DNA from: CBFGTV01 sp965652145
Lineage (GTDB): Bacteria > Bacillota > Clostridia > Peptostreptococcales > Natronincolaceae
Assembly (NCBI GenBank): GCA_965652145.1
Contig: CBFGTV010000058.1
Span: 1 to 21,150 of the forward strand
Length of the DNA: 21,150 nt
Direction of reading: 5' to 3'
Shown here: in pieces, positions 1 to 7,892 of the stretch
How positions within the stretch are numbered: the first letter of the stretch is position 1
Layout of the letters: every line of letters starts with the position of its first letter
Translations under genes and position numbers: made by a program
Notes under the pieces: model-generated
Databases searched by the model: none
What the model was told of the DNA's origin: nothing
Seen by the model: only the letters and a program-made list of their open reading frames with translations

Positions 1-269
1 TACAGTAAGGGAACCCCTATATAAAACTTTCTTTTACTGGTTTTGTGCTTAAATATCACCATGGCCATCAATATACCCACGGCTCCACCAAGGGCTGCTA
101 AAGCCATAAAGGTTGCTTCGGGTATCCTTTGCTGCTGTCTTTTAGCCCTTAGCTTGTCAAAGCCCATCATTAGAAAAGCTACAACACTTAATACAAAAAT
201 AGCAATTCCATAAAGTATGGCTCCCCAGTTATATTGACTGCTGATACTGCCGACAAGATCTATTTGCAT
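1..269 (-). CDS. DUF1294 family small membrane protein (partial, 3' end off window)
   Basis: Reading the minus strand from the ATG at 269 gives 89 codons without a stop up to the window edge, so the C-terminus is missing. A hydrophobic segment (about residues 13-33) is followed by MGFDKLRAKRQQQRIPE, then a second hydrophobic stretch with ALGGAVGILMAM, and then FKHKTSKRKF. The order DK-A-R-RIPE, GG-G, HKT-KF is the hallmark of DUF1294, a family of short integral membrane proteins of unknown biochemical role. A GGGGGGAGG ribosome binding site lies just upstream (about 272-281). The gene follows the hppA terminator by about 20 bases, so it is either read through from hppA or uses a promoter I cannot see. 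No function can be assigned beyond the family. Confidence 0.75.
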   Translation of the reverse strand, partial: MQIDLVGSISSQYNWGAILYGIAIFVLSVVAFLMMGFDKLRAKRQQQRIPEATFMALAALGGAVGILMAMVIFKHKTSKRKFYIGVPLL

Positions 270-284
270 AGATCCTCCCCCCTT

Positions 285-325
285 CTATAAAAGAGCCCTT
301 AATCCTTTAATGATTAAGGGCTCTT
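285..325 (-). terminator. Intrinsic terminator of secG-hppA
   Basis: There is a perfect 14-bp stem (291-304 with 312-325, arm AAGAGCCCTTAATC) around a 7-base loop. On the minus strand it is followed by TTTTATAG. It lies 12 bases past the hppA stop codon and just before the ribosome binding site of the DUF1294 gene. Confidence 0.85.
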
Positions 326-337
326 ATTACCTATTTA

Positions 338-2350
338 TTATTCAAAGAATTTAAGCAGTAATCCGCCATAAGAAAGGAATAGTGGAGCAAAAACCACAGC
401 TACAATGGTCATTAGCTTAATTAAGATATTAATTGAAGGACCTGAGGTGTCTTTAAAGGGGTCACCCACAGTGTCTCCCACAACAGCTGCTTTATGGGGC
501 TCACTGCCCTTTCCTCCATGGTTTCCTTCTTCAATATATTTTTTAGCATTATCCCATGCACCACCGGCATTTGCCATCATAATAGCCATTAATACACCAG
601 AAACCAGCGCTCCAGCCAATAATCCCCCTACAGCCTCTGGGCCAAGGAATACACCAGTTAAGATAGGTGCAATAACAGCCAACAGACCAGGTATGATCAT
701 TTCCTTTAAGGCTGCGGCAGTACTAATGTCAACACAGGTTGCATACTCTGGTTTTACTTTTCCTTCCATAATGCCTGGAATTTCTCTAAATTGTCTTCTA
801 ACCTCCTCAATCATTTGGAAGGCTGCTTTACCAACGGCCTCCATGGTTAAGGCAGAGAATAAAAAGGGTAGCATACCTCCAATTAACATACCAGCAATAA
901 CTGTAGGTCGGGTAATGTCAATTGAGCTTAATTTTACTGCTTCAGTATAGGTTGCAAATAACGCCAGGGCTGTTAGAGCCGCTGAACCAATAGCAAACCC
1001 TTTACCCATGGCTGCGGTTGTATTTCCAACTGCATCCAGCTTGTCAGTAATTTTTCTTACATCCTTAGGCAGCTCACACATTTCAGCAATTCCACCGGCA
1101 TTATCGGCAATGGGGCCATAGGCGTCTACTGCAACGGTCATACCGGCAGTGGCAAGCATTCCCACGGCAGCCAAGGCAATACCATAGAGCCCTGCTACAC
1201 TAAAGGAAATTAGAATACCAACTGCAATCAATAAAATGGGCCAAGCGGTTGAAACCATTCCTACGGCTAAACCACTGATAATTGTGGTTGCAGGGCCGGT
1301 TTCAGATTGTTTGGCAATCTTTTTAACATGTTTAAAATCACCGGAGGTGTATATTTCCGTTAATTGACCAATAATAATTCCCACGATGAGACCCGTTACA
1401 ACTGCTAAAAATCCTTTTAAGTCTTCGAGTAGGTACGTACTCAAGAAGTAGGCGGCAATAATCGTAATGATACCGCTTACATATGTACCGGATTTTAGAG
1501 ACTTTTGCGGGTCTTTATTTTCATCACCCTTCACAAAGTAGGTACCAATAATTGAAGCTAAAATTCCTACAGCCGCCAAGGTTAATGGAAAAATCGCTCC
1601 GTTGACACCATAGGCAATTAAGCCTAAGGTAAGGGCAGAAATGATTGATCCCACATAGGATTCAAATAAGTCAGCGCCCATACCAGCAACGTCACCAACG
1701 TTATCACCTACATTATCGGCGATTACGGCAGGGTTTCTTGGATCATCCTCTGGAATACCCGCCTCTACTTTACCTACCAGGTCAGCCCCAACGTCTGCGG
1801 CTTTGGTATAGATCCCTCCGCCAACACGTCCAAACAGAGCAATAGAAGAAGCACCCAGGGCAAAGCCTGTAATGTATCTGGCAGCTTCTGCAGCTTCAGT
1901 CATGTTTGAAAGAATTAAATATAAACCACCAACACCAAGAAGGCCAAGGCCTACAACGGACATCCCCATGACGGCGCCTCCTGAGAAGGCAACGAAAAGT
2001 GCCTTGCTCATACCGCCTTCCTTAGCTCCATTAGCCGTTCTTACATTGGCCCTGGTTGCCACCTGCATACCAAAGAAACCGGCTAAACCAGAGAATAGTG
2101 CTCCTACTAAAAAACAAATTGCTGTGATTAAGTCTATTCCAAAGGACAATACGATAAATAGTATAGCGGTAAATATAATTAAATACCTGTATTCCCTGGT
2201 TAAAAAGGCCATGGCACCTTCGTGAATATAGGAAGAAATTTCCTTCATTCGCTCAGTGCCCACTTCTACTTTATTGATTTTAGCTGATAGAAAGTACGCA
2301 AAAATAAGCGCAACAATACCAACAGCCGGCGCTAAAACAATTAAGTTCAT
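338..2350 (-). CDS. hppA: K+-stimulated membrane-bound pyrophosphatase, probably Na+-translocating
   Basis: This 670-residue polytopic membrane protein hydrolyses cytoplasmic pyrophosphate and pumps cations outward. Family motifs are all present: DVGADLVGK (186-194), EDDPRNP (201-207), the acidic run DNVGDNVGDVAG (212-223), and GNTTAAMGKG (442-451). The C-terminal catalytic region contains GGAWDNAKK and GDTVGDPFKDTSGPS. Alanine at residue 446 in GNTTAA is the K+-dependent type; K+-independent enzymes have lysine there. In ADLFES, glutamate 230 is three residues after aspartate 227. That is the position of the gate glutamate in Na+-pumping enzymes, one helical turn earlier than in plant H+ pumps. 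K+ dependence is therefore well supported and Na+ transport is a good inference, but a dual Na+/H+ pump cannot be excluded. The gene follows secG by 30 bases with an AGAGGAGG ribosome binding site. Confidence 0.95.
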   Translation of the reverse strand: MNLIVLAPAVGIVALIFAYFLSAKINKVEVGTERMKEISSYIHEGAMAFLTREYRYLIIFTAILFIVLSFGIDLITAICFLVGALFSGLAGFFGMQVATRANVRTANGAKEGGMSKALFVAFSGGAVMGMSVVGLGLLGVGGLYLILSNMTEAAEAARYITGFALGASSIALFGRVGGGIYTKAADVGADLVGKVEAGIPEDDPRNPAVIADNVGDNVGDVAGMGADLFESYVGSIISALTLGLIAYGVNGAIFPLTLAAVGILASIIGTYFVKGDENKDPQKSLKSGTYVSGIITIIAAYFLSTYLLEDLKGFLAVVTGLIVGIIIGQLTEIYTSGDFKHVKKIAKQSETGPATTIISGLAVGMVSTAWPILLIAVGILISFSVAGLYGIALAAVGMLATAGMTVAVDAYGPIADNAGGIAEMCELPKDVRKITDKLDAVGNTTAAMGKGFAIGSAALTALALFATYTEAVKLSSIDITRPTVIAGMLIGGMLPFLFSALTMEAVGKAAFQMIEEVRRQFREIPGIMEGKVKPEYATCVDISTAAALKEMIIPGLLAVIAPILTGVFLGPEAVGGLLAGALVSGVLMAIMMANAGGAWDNAKKYIEEGNHGGKGSEPHKAAVVGDTVGDPFKDTSGPSINILIKLMTIVAVVFAPLFLSYGGLLLKFFE

Positions 2351-2380
2351 TTACTTTAATCCTCCTCTGTCTATTCAGTT

Positions 2381-2608
2381 TTATTGGATCATAACCAGCG
2401 CTAAGGCAATCACAATGAATAGGACTGCTGAAATCGTTGTTAGCTTACTTAGTAAACCTTCATAGCCTTTTCCTTGTTTTCCCCATAATTGCTGCGCACC
2501 ACCTGCTATTGAACCGGAAAGGCCTGCACTCTTACCAGATTGAAGCATAATAGTCGCAATCAACAATAAGCTAGTTATTACCATACATATCATTAGAAAT
2601 ATCCTCAT
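2381..2608 (-). CDS. secG: Protein translocase subunit SecG
   Basis: The 75-residue protein has the SecG pattern: an N-terminal membrane helix (about 3-22), a short cytoplasmic loop with MLQSGKSAGLSGSIAGGAQQLWGKQG (about 21-47), and a second helix (about 53-74). SecG is an auxiliary subunit of the SecYEG channel and helps SecA-driven export. The loop motif (QSGK.AGLSG.I.GG) is diagnostic despite the short length. An AGGAGGTGT ribosome binding site is at 2617-2625. secG next to eno is a common arrangement in Firmicutes. Here secG has its own promoter, and hppA follows it instead of the more usual rnr and smpB. Confidence 0.93.
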   Translation of the reverse strand: MRIFLMICMVITSLLLIATIMLQSGKSAGLSGSIAGGAQQLWGKQGKGYEGLLSKLTTISAVLFIVIALALVMIQ

Positions 2609-2646
2609 TTAAATTTACACCTCCTGTGCGTATGATTAACATACAT

Positions 2647-2675
2647 ATTTTAACACAGCCACCCTATAAAATCAA
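2647..2675 (-). promoter_or_regulatory. Sigma-A type promoter for secG-hppA
   Basis: On the minus strand, TTGATT (2670-2675), a 17-base spacer and TAAAAT (2647-2652) form a good vegetative promoter. Transcription would start near 2640, about 32 bases before secG. It lies in the only long gap between eno and secG. Confidence 0.6.
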
Positions 2676-2758
2676 CCAATTAAATACGATTCCTGATGCA
2701 GATGGCATTGTCTTCAATTAGCTTCGCAATTCAAAACACACTAAAGTGTACAAAATGA

Positions 2759-2787
2759 TAATAAGGGTAATTAAATTACCCTTATTA
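2759..2787 (-). terminator. Probable terminator of the glycolytic operon (after eno)
   Basis: A 13-bp inverted repeat (2759-2771 with 2775-2787, arm TAATAAGGGTAAT) has a 3-base loop. It is followed on the minus strand by TCATTTTG. It lies about 70 bases past the eno stop codon and upstream of the secG promoter. The T tract is short, so read-through into secG is possible. Confidence 0.6.
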
Positions 2788-2855
2788 CTGATTATTATCA
2801 TGCTCAGACCTTTTTATACTTGTTATACTCGACCCAAATTTCAAACCTTTAATGA

Positions 2856-4145
2856 TTATTTAAGATTATAAAATACGCTTGTTCCTTTATATTGAGCAGT
2901 TTCACCCAATAAATCTTCGATTCTTAAAAGCTGATTATACTTTGCCACACGGTCAGTTCTGGCAGGTGCTCCAGTTTTAATTTGTCCTGCATTAACCGCA
3001 ACAGCTACATCGGCAATAGTGGCATCTTCTGTTTCACCCGAACGGTGAGAAATAACAGTTGTAAACCCTGCTCTCTTGGCCATTTCAATAGCATCTAAGG
3101 TTTCGGTAATGGTTCCGATTTGATTTAGTTTAATCAAAATCGCATTTCCTGTGCTGTTCTTAATACCCTTTTCCAATCTGCTAGTATTGGTAACAAACAG
3201 GTCATCTCCAACAATTTGAAGTCTATTGCCTAATCTTTCCGTCATCAGCTTCCATCCATCCCAATCCTCTTCACTTAAACCGTCTTCAATTGAGATAATT
3301 GGATATTTATTCACTAGATTTTCATAGAAATCTACCATTTCAGCAAAAGTCTTTGTAATTCCTTCACCCGACAGATTATAAACCTTTTTCTCTTCATCAT
3401 ATAGCTCTGTGGCGGCAACGTCTAAGGCTAATTTCACATCAACGCCGGGCTTGTAACCGGCCTTTTCAATTGCCTCAATGATTACTTGAAGGGCTTCTTC
3501 ATTGGAGGAAAGATTTGGTGCAAAGCCTCCTTCATCACCTACACCTGTAGCCAGTCCCTTACCCTTTAATACTGCCTTCAGATTATGATAGATTTCTACA
3601 CCCATTCTTAAGCCCTCTTTATAGGAAGGCGCACCTACAGGCATAATCATAAACTCTTGAATATCTACGTTGTTGTCGGCATGGGCTCCACCATTTAAGA
3701 TATTCATCATTGGAACGGGCAGTTCCTTGGCATTTACCCCGCCTAGATATTGGAACAGCGGTAATTCTAAAGCCTGTGCTGCCGCCTTAGCAACAGCCAT
3801 TGAAACACCAAGAATGGCATTGGCACCCAATTTACCTTTATTAGGAGTTCCATCCAGGGCAATCATGGCCTTATCAATTCCAACCTGATCTGTGGCGTCG
3901 TAGCCAACAATGGCAGGAGCAATAATTTCATTCACATTTTTAACAGCCTGGGCTACACCTTTTCCCAGATATCGGCCTTTATCGCCATCTCTTAATTCAA
4001 CGGCTTCAAATGCTCCAGTGGAGGCTCCTGAAGGAACAATGGCACTGGCCATAACGCCTCCTTCTAAATAGACCTCTACCTCTACTGTGGGATTTCCTCT
4101 TGAATCTAAGACTTCTCTGGCATAGATTTCGCTAATTACTGTCAT
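2856..4145 (-). CDS. eno: Enolase (phosphopyruvate hydratase)
   Basis: The 429-residue cytoplasmic enzyme converts 2-phosphoglycerate to phosphoenolpyruvate. It has the N-terminal enolase motif YAREVLDSRGNPTVEVEV, followed by SGASTGAFEAVELRDGD. The catalytic region has GDEGGFAPN, SIEDGLSEEDWDGW and GDDLFVTN. The signature ILIKLNQIGTITET and the substrate-binding SHRSGETEDATIAD are also present. Length is standard (about 430). GAGAGGAG about 8 bases upstream supports the ATG at 4145. It is the last gene of the glycolytic cluster, 36 bases after gpmI. Confidence 0.98.
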   Translation of the reverse strand: MTVISEIYAREVLDSRGNPTVEVEVYLEGGVMASAIVPSGASTGAFEAVELRDGDKGRYLGKGVAQAVKNVNEIIAPAIVGYDATDQVGIDKAMIALDGTPNKGKLGANAILGVSMAVAKAAAQALELPLFQYLGGVNAKELPVPMMNILNGGAHADNNVDIQEFMIMPVGAPSYKEGLRMGVEIYHNLKAVLKGKGLATGVGDEGGFAPNLSSNEEALQVIIEAIEKAGYKPGVDVKLALDVAATELYDEEKKVYNLSGEGITKTFAEMVDFYENLVNKYPIISIEDGLSEEDWDGWKLMTERLGNRLQIVGDDLFVTNTSRLEKGIKNSTGNAILIKLNQIGTITETLDAIEMAKRAGFTTVISHRSGETEDATIADVAVAVNAGQIKTGAPARTDRVAKYNQLLRIEDLLGETAQYKGTSVFYNLK

Positions 4146-4181
4146 ACTTTTTCTCTCCTCTCGACATCAATGGTATTTATG

Positions 4182-5714
4182 TTATTTTAATATTAGGCTT
4201 CTTCCTGTCATTTCAGCAGGTTTTTCTAACCCAAGCAATTCCAGTAAAGTGGGGGCTATATCGCATAGCTTGCCATCCCTGGCCAGCCCGACATTTCCAG
4301 CACCAATTAAAACCAATGGTACCGGATTGGTTGTATGGGAAGTAATGGGATTGCCTGTGGTTTCATCAATTAAATCCTCAGAATTACCATGGTCTGAGGT
4401 AACAATGGCGCAGCCACCCTTTTCAACGATTTTATCAACGACTTTTCCTAAGCATTCATCAACTGTTTCAAGGGCCTTTACAACGGCTTCAAAGACCCCT
4501 GTGTGACCAACCATATCAGGATTAGCATAATTGACAACAATTAAATCATAATTATCCTGATCTATTCCCCTTAGAAGGTCCTCTGTAACCGCCGCGGCAC
4601 TCATTTCAGGCTTTAGATCATAGGTAGCCACCTTAGGAGAAGGAATCAGCCTTCTATCTTCATTTTCGTAAGGAGTCTCAACACCCCCGTTGAAGAAATA
4701 GGTCACATGGGCATATTTTTCAGTTTCAGCAATTCTAAATTGCTTTAAGCCCTTTTTGCTGACATATTCCCCCAGGGTGTTATTCAGACTTTGAGGCTCA
4801 TAGGCGACCTTTACATTTGGAATAGTGGCATCATATTGGGTCATGGTAACATAGTACAACGGAAAATGTCCCTTTTCCCTGGGAAAGCCGTCAAAGCTTT
4901 CATCCATCAGACTGCGGGTTAGTTGTCTTGCCCTGTCGGGTCTGAAATTAAAGAAGATAACTGAGTCTCCTGCATTCATTTCATGGCCCTTGCCCTTTTC
5001 TGCGATGACGCTAGGACTGACGAATTCATCAACCTCACCCTGCTGATAGGCTTCTTCTACCGCCTGAATAGGGCTTTCCATCATTCTTCCCTTTCCAAAT
5101 ACGATGGCATCATAGGCCAGCTTAACCCGTTCCCATCTTTGGTCTCGATCCATGGCATAATAGCGACCACCGATGGAAGCAATTTTCCCCACGCCAATTT
5201 CGGCTATTTTTTCTTCAAGCTCAGTAATATACTGCTTAGCACTTTGGGGCGGCGTGTCACGGCCATCTAAGAAGCAATGAATTAAGACATCCTTTAGGCC
5301 TTCCTTCTTTGCCAGATTCAAAAGTCCATACAAATGATTAATATGGCTGTGAACCCCGCCATCAGACACCAAGCCCATTAGATGCAACTGTTTTCCATTG
5401 GTCTTGGCATGATCAACAGCACCTTGCAATACTGGATTTTTTTCAAATTTACCCAGCTCGATTTCCCTTGAAATTCTGGTGAGCTCTTGATATACGATTC
5501 TTCCTGCTCCAATATTCAAATGTCCAACCTCTGAGTTACCCATTTGTCCCTGGGGCAGGCCTACCTCCAAGCCGCTGGCCATTATTTCAGTCTTTGGGTA
5601 TTCATTGCTAATTCGCTTAAAGTTAGACAGATTGGCCGCCTTCACTGCATTTCCAACGGTTTTGTTTCCAATTCCAAACCCATCTAAAATAATTAGTGCA
5701 ACAGGCTTTTTCAT
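4182..5714 (-). CDS. gpmI: 2,3-bisphosphoglycerate-independent phosphoglycerate mutase
   Basis: This enzyme interconverts 3- and 2-phosphoglycerate using two metal ions (Mn2+ in Firmicutes). The alkaline phosphatase-like fold is shown by IILDGFG near the N-terminus and by MGNSEVGHLNIGAGR carrying the phosphoserine nucleophile. Other motifs are FLDGRDTPP, IGGRYYAMDRDQRWER, FFNFRPDRARQ, NYANPDMVGHTG and SDHGNSED. Two in-frame ATGs exist at 5720 and 5714. I chose 5714 because AGGA then sits 8 bases upstream, giving 510 residues; the other adds two residues. The gene follows tpiA by 14 bases, in line with translational coupling. Confidence 0.97.
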   Translation of the reverse strand: MKKPVALIILDGFGIGNKTVGNAVKAANLSNFKRISNEYPKTEIMASGLEVGLPQGQMGNSEVGHLNIGAGRIVYQELTRISREIELGKFEKNPVLQGAVDHAKTNGKQLHLMGLVSDGGVHSHINHLYGLLNLAKKEGLKDVLIHCFLDGRDTPPQSAKQYITELEEKIAEIGVGKIASIGGRYYAMDRDQRWERVKLAYDAIVFGKGRMMESPIQAVEEAYQQGEVDEFVSPSVIAEKGKGHEMNAGDSVIFFNFRPDRARQLTRSLMDESFDGFPREKGHFPLYYVTMTQYDATIPNVKVAYEPQSLNNTLGEYVSKKGLKQFRIAETEKYAHVTYFFNGGVETPYENEDRRLIPSPKVATYDLKPEMSAAAVTEDLLRGIDQDNYDLIVVNYANPDMVGHTGVFEAVVKALETVDECLGKVVDKIVEKGGCAIVTSDHGNSEDLIDETTGNPITSHTTNPVPLVLIGAGNVGLARDGKLCDIAPTLLELLGLEKPAEMTGRSLILK

Positions 5715-5728
5715 ATTCATCTTCCTTT

Positions 5729-6475
5729 CTAGAAGTGAACAATTCCTAAAAATCCTTCTGCATCAAGGCTTGCTCCCCCTACCAGGGCGCCGTCAATATC
5801 GGCTTCGTTCATAATTTCAGAAGCATTGGAAGCCTTAACACTTCCGCCATATTGAATTCGTACGATTTCAGAAATTGTATCGTTAAATTGTGCTTGGATC
5901 ACTTCTCTAATATAGGCAATTACAGCATTAGCCTCTTCCGCTGTGGCAGTCTTTCCTGTACCGATGGCCCAGATGGGTTCATAGGCAATGACTACCCTTT
6001 CTAAATCCCTTTCCTTTAAGCCCTTTATGGCAGCCAGGGTCTGCCGCTTCACTACATCAAAGGTCTGATTGGCTTCCCTTTCCGCTAAGCTCTCTCCAAC
6101 ACATAAAATTGGTTTTATATCCGCTTCAAGGGCCTTCAGTACCTTTTTATTAACAATTTCGTCTGTTTCATTGAAGTATTGCCTTCTTTCGGAGTGGCCT
6201 AAAATTACATATTCTACGCCAATCTCCTTAAGCATGTCGGCAGAAATTTCTCCGGTGTAGGCTCCGGATGATTCCCAATGCATATTTTGGGCTCCTAATT
6301 TCAGCCTTGAACCCTCCAATGCTTTTTTAACTTCCGCCAAGGCTGTAAAGGGACAGCATACAACCACTTCAACATCTGTTTCATTAACGCCCTTTTTTAT
6401 TTCATTAACCAGTGTTACTGCTTCACTAATGGTTTTATGCATTTTCCAGTTTCCAGCTATAATTGGTCTGCGCAT
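5729..6475 (-). CDS. tpiA: Triosephosphate isomerase
   Basis: This 248-residue TIM barrel interconverts dihydroxyacetone phosphate and glyceraldehyde-3-phosphate. Catalytic residues are visible: Asn9 and Lys11 in GNWKMHK, His94 in ILGHSERR, and Glu166 in AYEPIWAIGTG. The phosphate-binding IQYGGSV and the terminal GALVGGASL are also present. The family length is about 250. AAGGAG lies about 9 bases upstream of the ATG. The gene starts 18 bases after pgk and fits the conserved gap-pgk-tpi-gpm-eno order. Confidence 0.98.
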   Translation of the reverse strand: MRRPIIAGNWKMHKTISEAVTLVNEIKKGVNETDVEVVVCCPFTALAEVKKALEGSRLKLGAQNMHWESSGAYTGEISADMLKEIGVEYVILGHSERRQYFNETDEIVNKKVLKALEADIKPILCVGESLAEREANQTFDVVKRQTLAAIKGLKERDLERVVIAYEPIWAIGTGKTATAEEANAVIAYIREVIQAQFNDTISEIVRIQYGGSVKASNASEIMNEADIDGALVGGASLDAEGFLGIVHF

Positions 6476-6493
6476 GATATTCTCCTTTCAGAG

Positions 6494-7693
6494 CTACTTG
6501 TTTTCAAGTACGTCGATTCCTGGTAGTAACTTACCTTCTAAAAATTCCAGGGAAGCGCCACCACCAGTGGAAATATGAGACATCTGATCAGCAAAGCCTA
6601 ATTGTTCAACGGCTGCTGCACTGTCTCCACCGCCAATTATTGTTGTTCCTTTGCTTTCAGTTAAGGCTCTGGCAATTTCCTTGGTTCCTACAGCGAAGGC
6701 TGGCATTTCAAACACACCCATTGGTCCATTCCAAATGACTGTTTTTGCCTCTTTTACTTTCTCTCCATAGAGGGCAACTGTCTTGGGCCCAATATCTACA
6801 CCCAGCCAATCGGCAGGTATTTCTTCGTTTGTAACGGTTTTATGCTCGGCATCGGCAGCAAATTCCTTTGCCACCACTGAGTCTACGGGTAAGAGCAGCT
6901 CAACACCCTTTTCCTTGGCCTTTTCAATCAGGTTTAGGGCTAAATCCATCTTGTCTGCCTCTAACAAGGACTTACCAATTTCGTAGCCTTGGGCCTTTAA
7001 AAAGGTATAGGCCATTCCGCCACCGATTAATAATACATCTACCTTTTCAATCAGATTTTCGATTACGCCAATCTTATCGGAAACCTTTGCTCCACCTAAA
7101 ATTGCCACAAAGGGTCTTTCTGCATTTTCAACAGCCTTACCCATGAAATTAAGCTCTTTTTCAATCAAGAAGCCCATACCAGAGGGTAAAAAGGCCGCTA
7201 CACCAGCAGTTGAGCTATGGGCCCTATGGGAAGTACCAAAGGCATCATTGATATAGATTTCTCCCAGATTAGCCAGCTCCTTTGAAAAGGCCTCATCATT
7301 CTTTTCTTCTTCCTTACGGTATCTAACATTTTGCAGCAGCATTACCTTGCCTCCAGCAAGATTCTTTGCTGTTTGAAGGGTCTTTTCACCTACAACAATA
7401 TCATCATCCGCAAATACGACTTCCTGTTCCAGCAGAGCTGAAAGACGCTTTGCCACAGGCTCCAGGGAATACTTAGGATTCGCTTCTCCCTTTGGTCTGC
7501 CGAAATGAGACATTAAGATAACGGCAGCACCCTGCTCAATTAAATATGTAATGGTAGGCAACGCTCCTTTAATTCTCCTGTCATCGGTAATATTCCCTTC
7601 TTTATCCATCGGAACATTAAAGTCACATCTGACCAATACCCGCTTACCCTTTACATCAAAATCACGAACCGTTTTTTTATCAAGCATTGACAA
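6494..7693 (-). CDS. pgk: Phosphoglycerate kinase
   Basis: The enzyme transfers the phosphate of 1,3-bisphosphoglycerate to ADP. Visible motifs are KRVLVRCDFNVPMD (substrate arginine), LMSHFGRPKG, NDAFGTSHRAHSST, ILGGAKVSDKIGV and GGGMAYTFLKAQG. The ATP-site stretches IWNGPMGVFE and TIIGGGDSAAAV follow. Start choice: the longest frame opens with an ATG at 7723 that has no ribosome binding site. A strong GGGAGG is at 7701-7706. A TTG at 7693 sits 7 bases from it (399 residues) and the ATG at 7687 sits 13 bases away (397 residues, closest to the family norm). I list the TTG on spacing grounds, but the ATG is a real alternative. It is separated from gap by about 200 bases holding a strong hairpin. 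Confidence 0.96.
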   Translation of the reverse strand: MSMLDKKTVRDFDVKGKRVLVRCDFNVPMDKEGNITDDRRIKGALPTITYLIEQGAAVILMSHFGRPKGEANPKYSLEPVAKRLSALLEQEVVFADDDIVVGEKTLQTAKNLAGGKVMLLQNVRYRKEEEKNDEAFSKELANLGEIYINDAFGTSHRAHSSTAGVAAFLPSGMGFLIEKELNFMGKAVENAERPFVAILGGAKVSDKIGVIENLIEKVDVLLIGGGMAYTFLKAQGYEIGKSLLEADKMDLALNLIEKAKEKGVELLLPVDSVVAKEFAADAEHKTVTNEEIPADWLGVDIGPKTVALYGEKVKEAKTVIWNGPMGVFEMPAFAVGTKEIARALTESKGTTIIGGGDSAAAVEQLGFADQMSHISTGGGASLEFLEGKLLPGIDVLENK

Positions 7694-7799
7694 GTTAAAC
7701 CCTCCCTCGCTCTTTAAAGGCATGTTTTACATAAATACCTTTTGATTAGAACAACAATCTATTTGATTTTACCATATTTTTGTTTAACCAGAAATGTTT

Positions 7800-7842
7800 A
7801 AAAAGTTCAGTTCCATAGGCTCCCTACAAAACCGAACTTTTT
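7800..7842 (-). terminator. Hairpin between gap and pgk (intercistronic terminator or mRNA-stabilising stem)
   Basis: A 13-bp stem (7800-7812 with 7830-7842), with one G-U wobble on the minus strand, begins with AAAAA and ends with TTTTT. An inner TAGG-GAG-CCTA mini-hairpin sits inside it. It lies 50 bases past the gap stop codon. It could end part of the cggR-gap transcripts, which would give more gap than pgk product. Confidence 0.7.
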
Positions 7843-7892
7843 AACATCCTGGGAGCTTTTGCCCGGATTTACATTAAAGCAATGGATTTATT

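Noticed and set aside
405..950. 181-codon plus-strand open frame opposite hppA
   Set aside because: It is a shadow of the hppA coding strand: low-complexity composition, no ribosome binding site and no family motif.
4118..4133. Second sigma-54-like match on the plus strand (TGGCA ... TCGCT)
   Set aside because: It lies inside the eno coding region, where the bases are explained by conserved residues (AREV), and it misses one core base.
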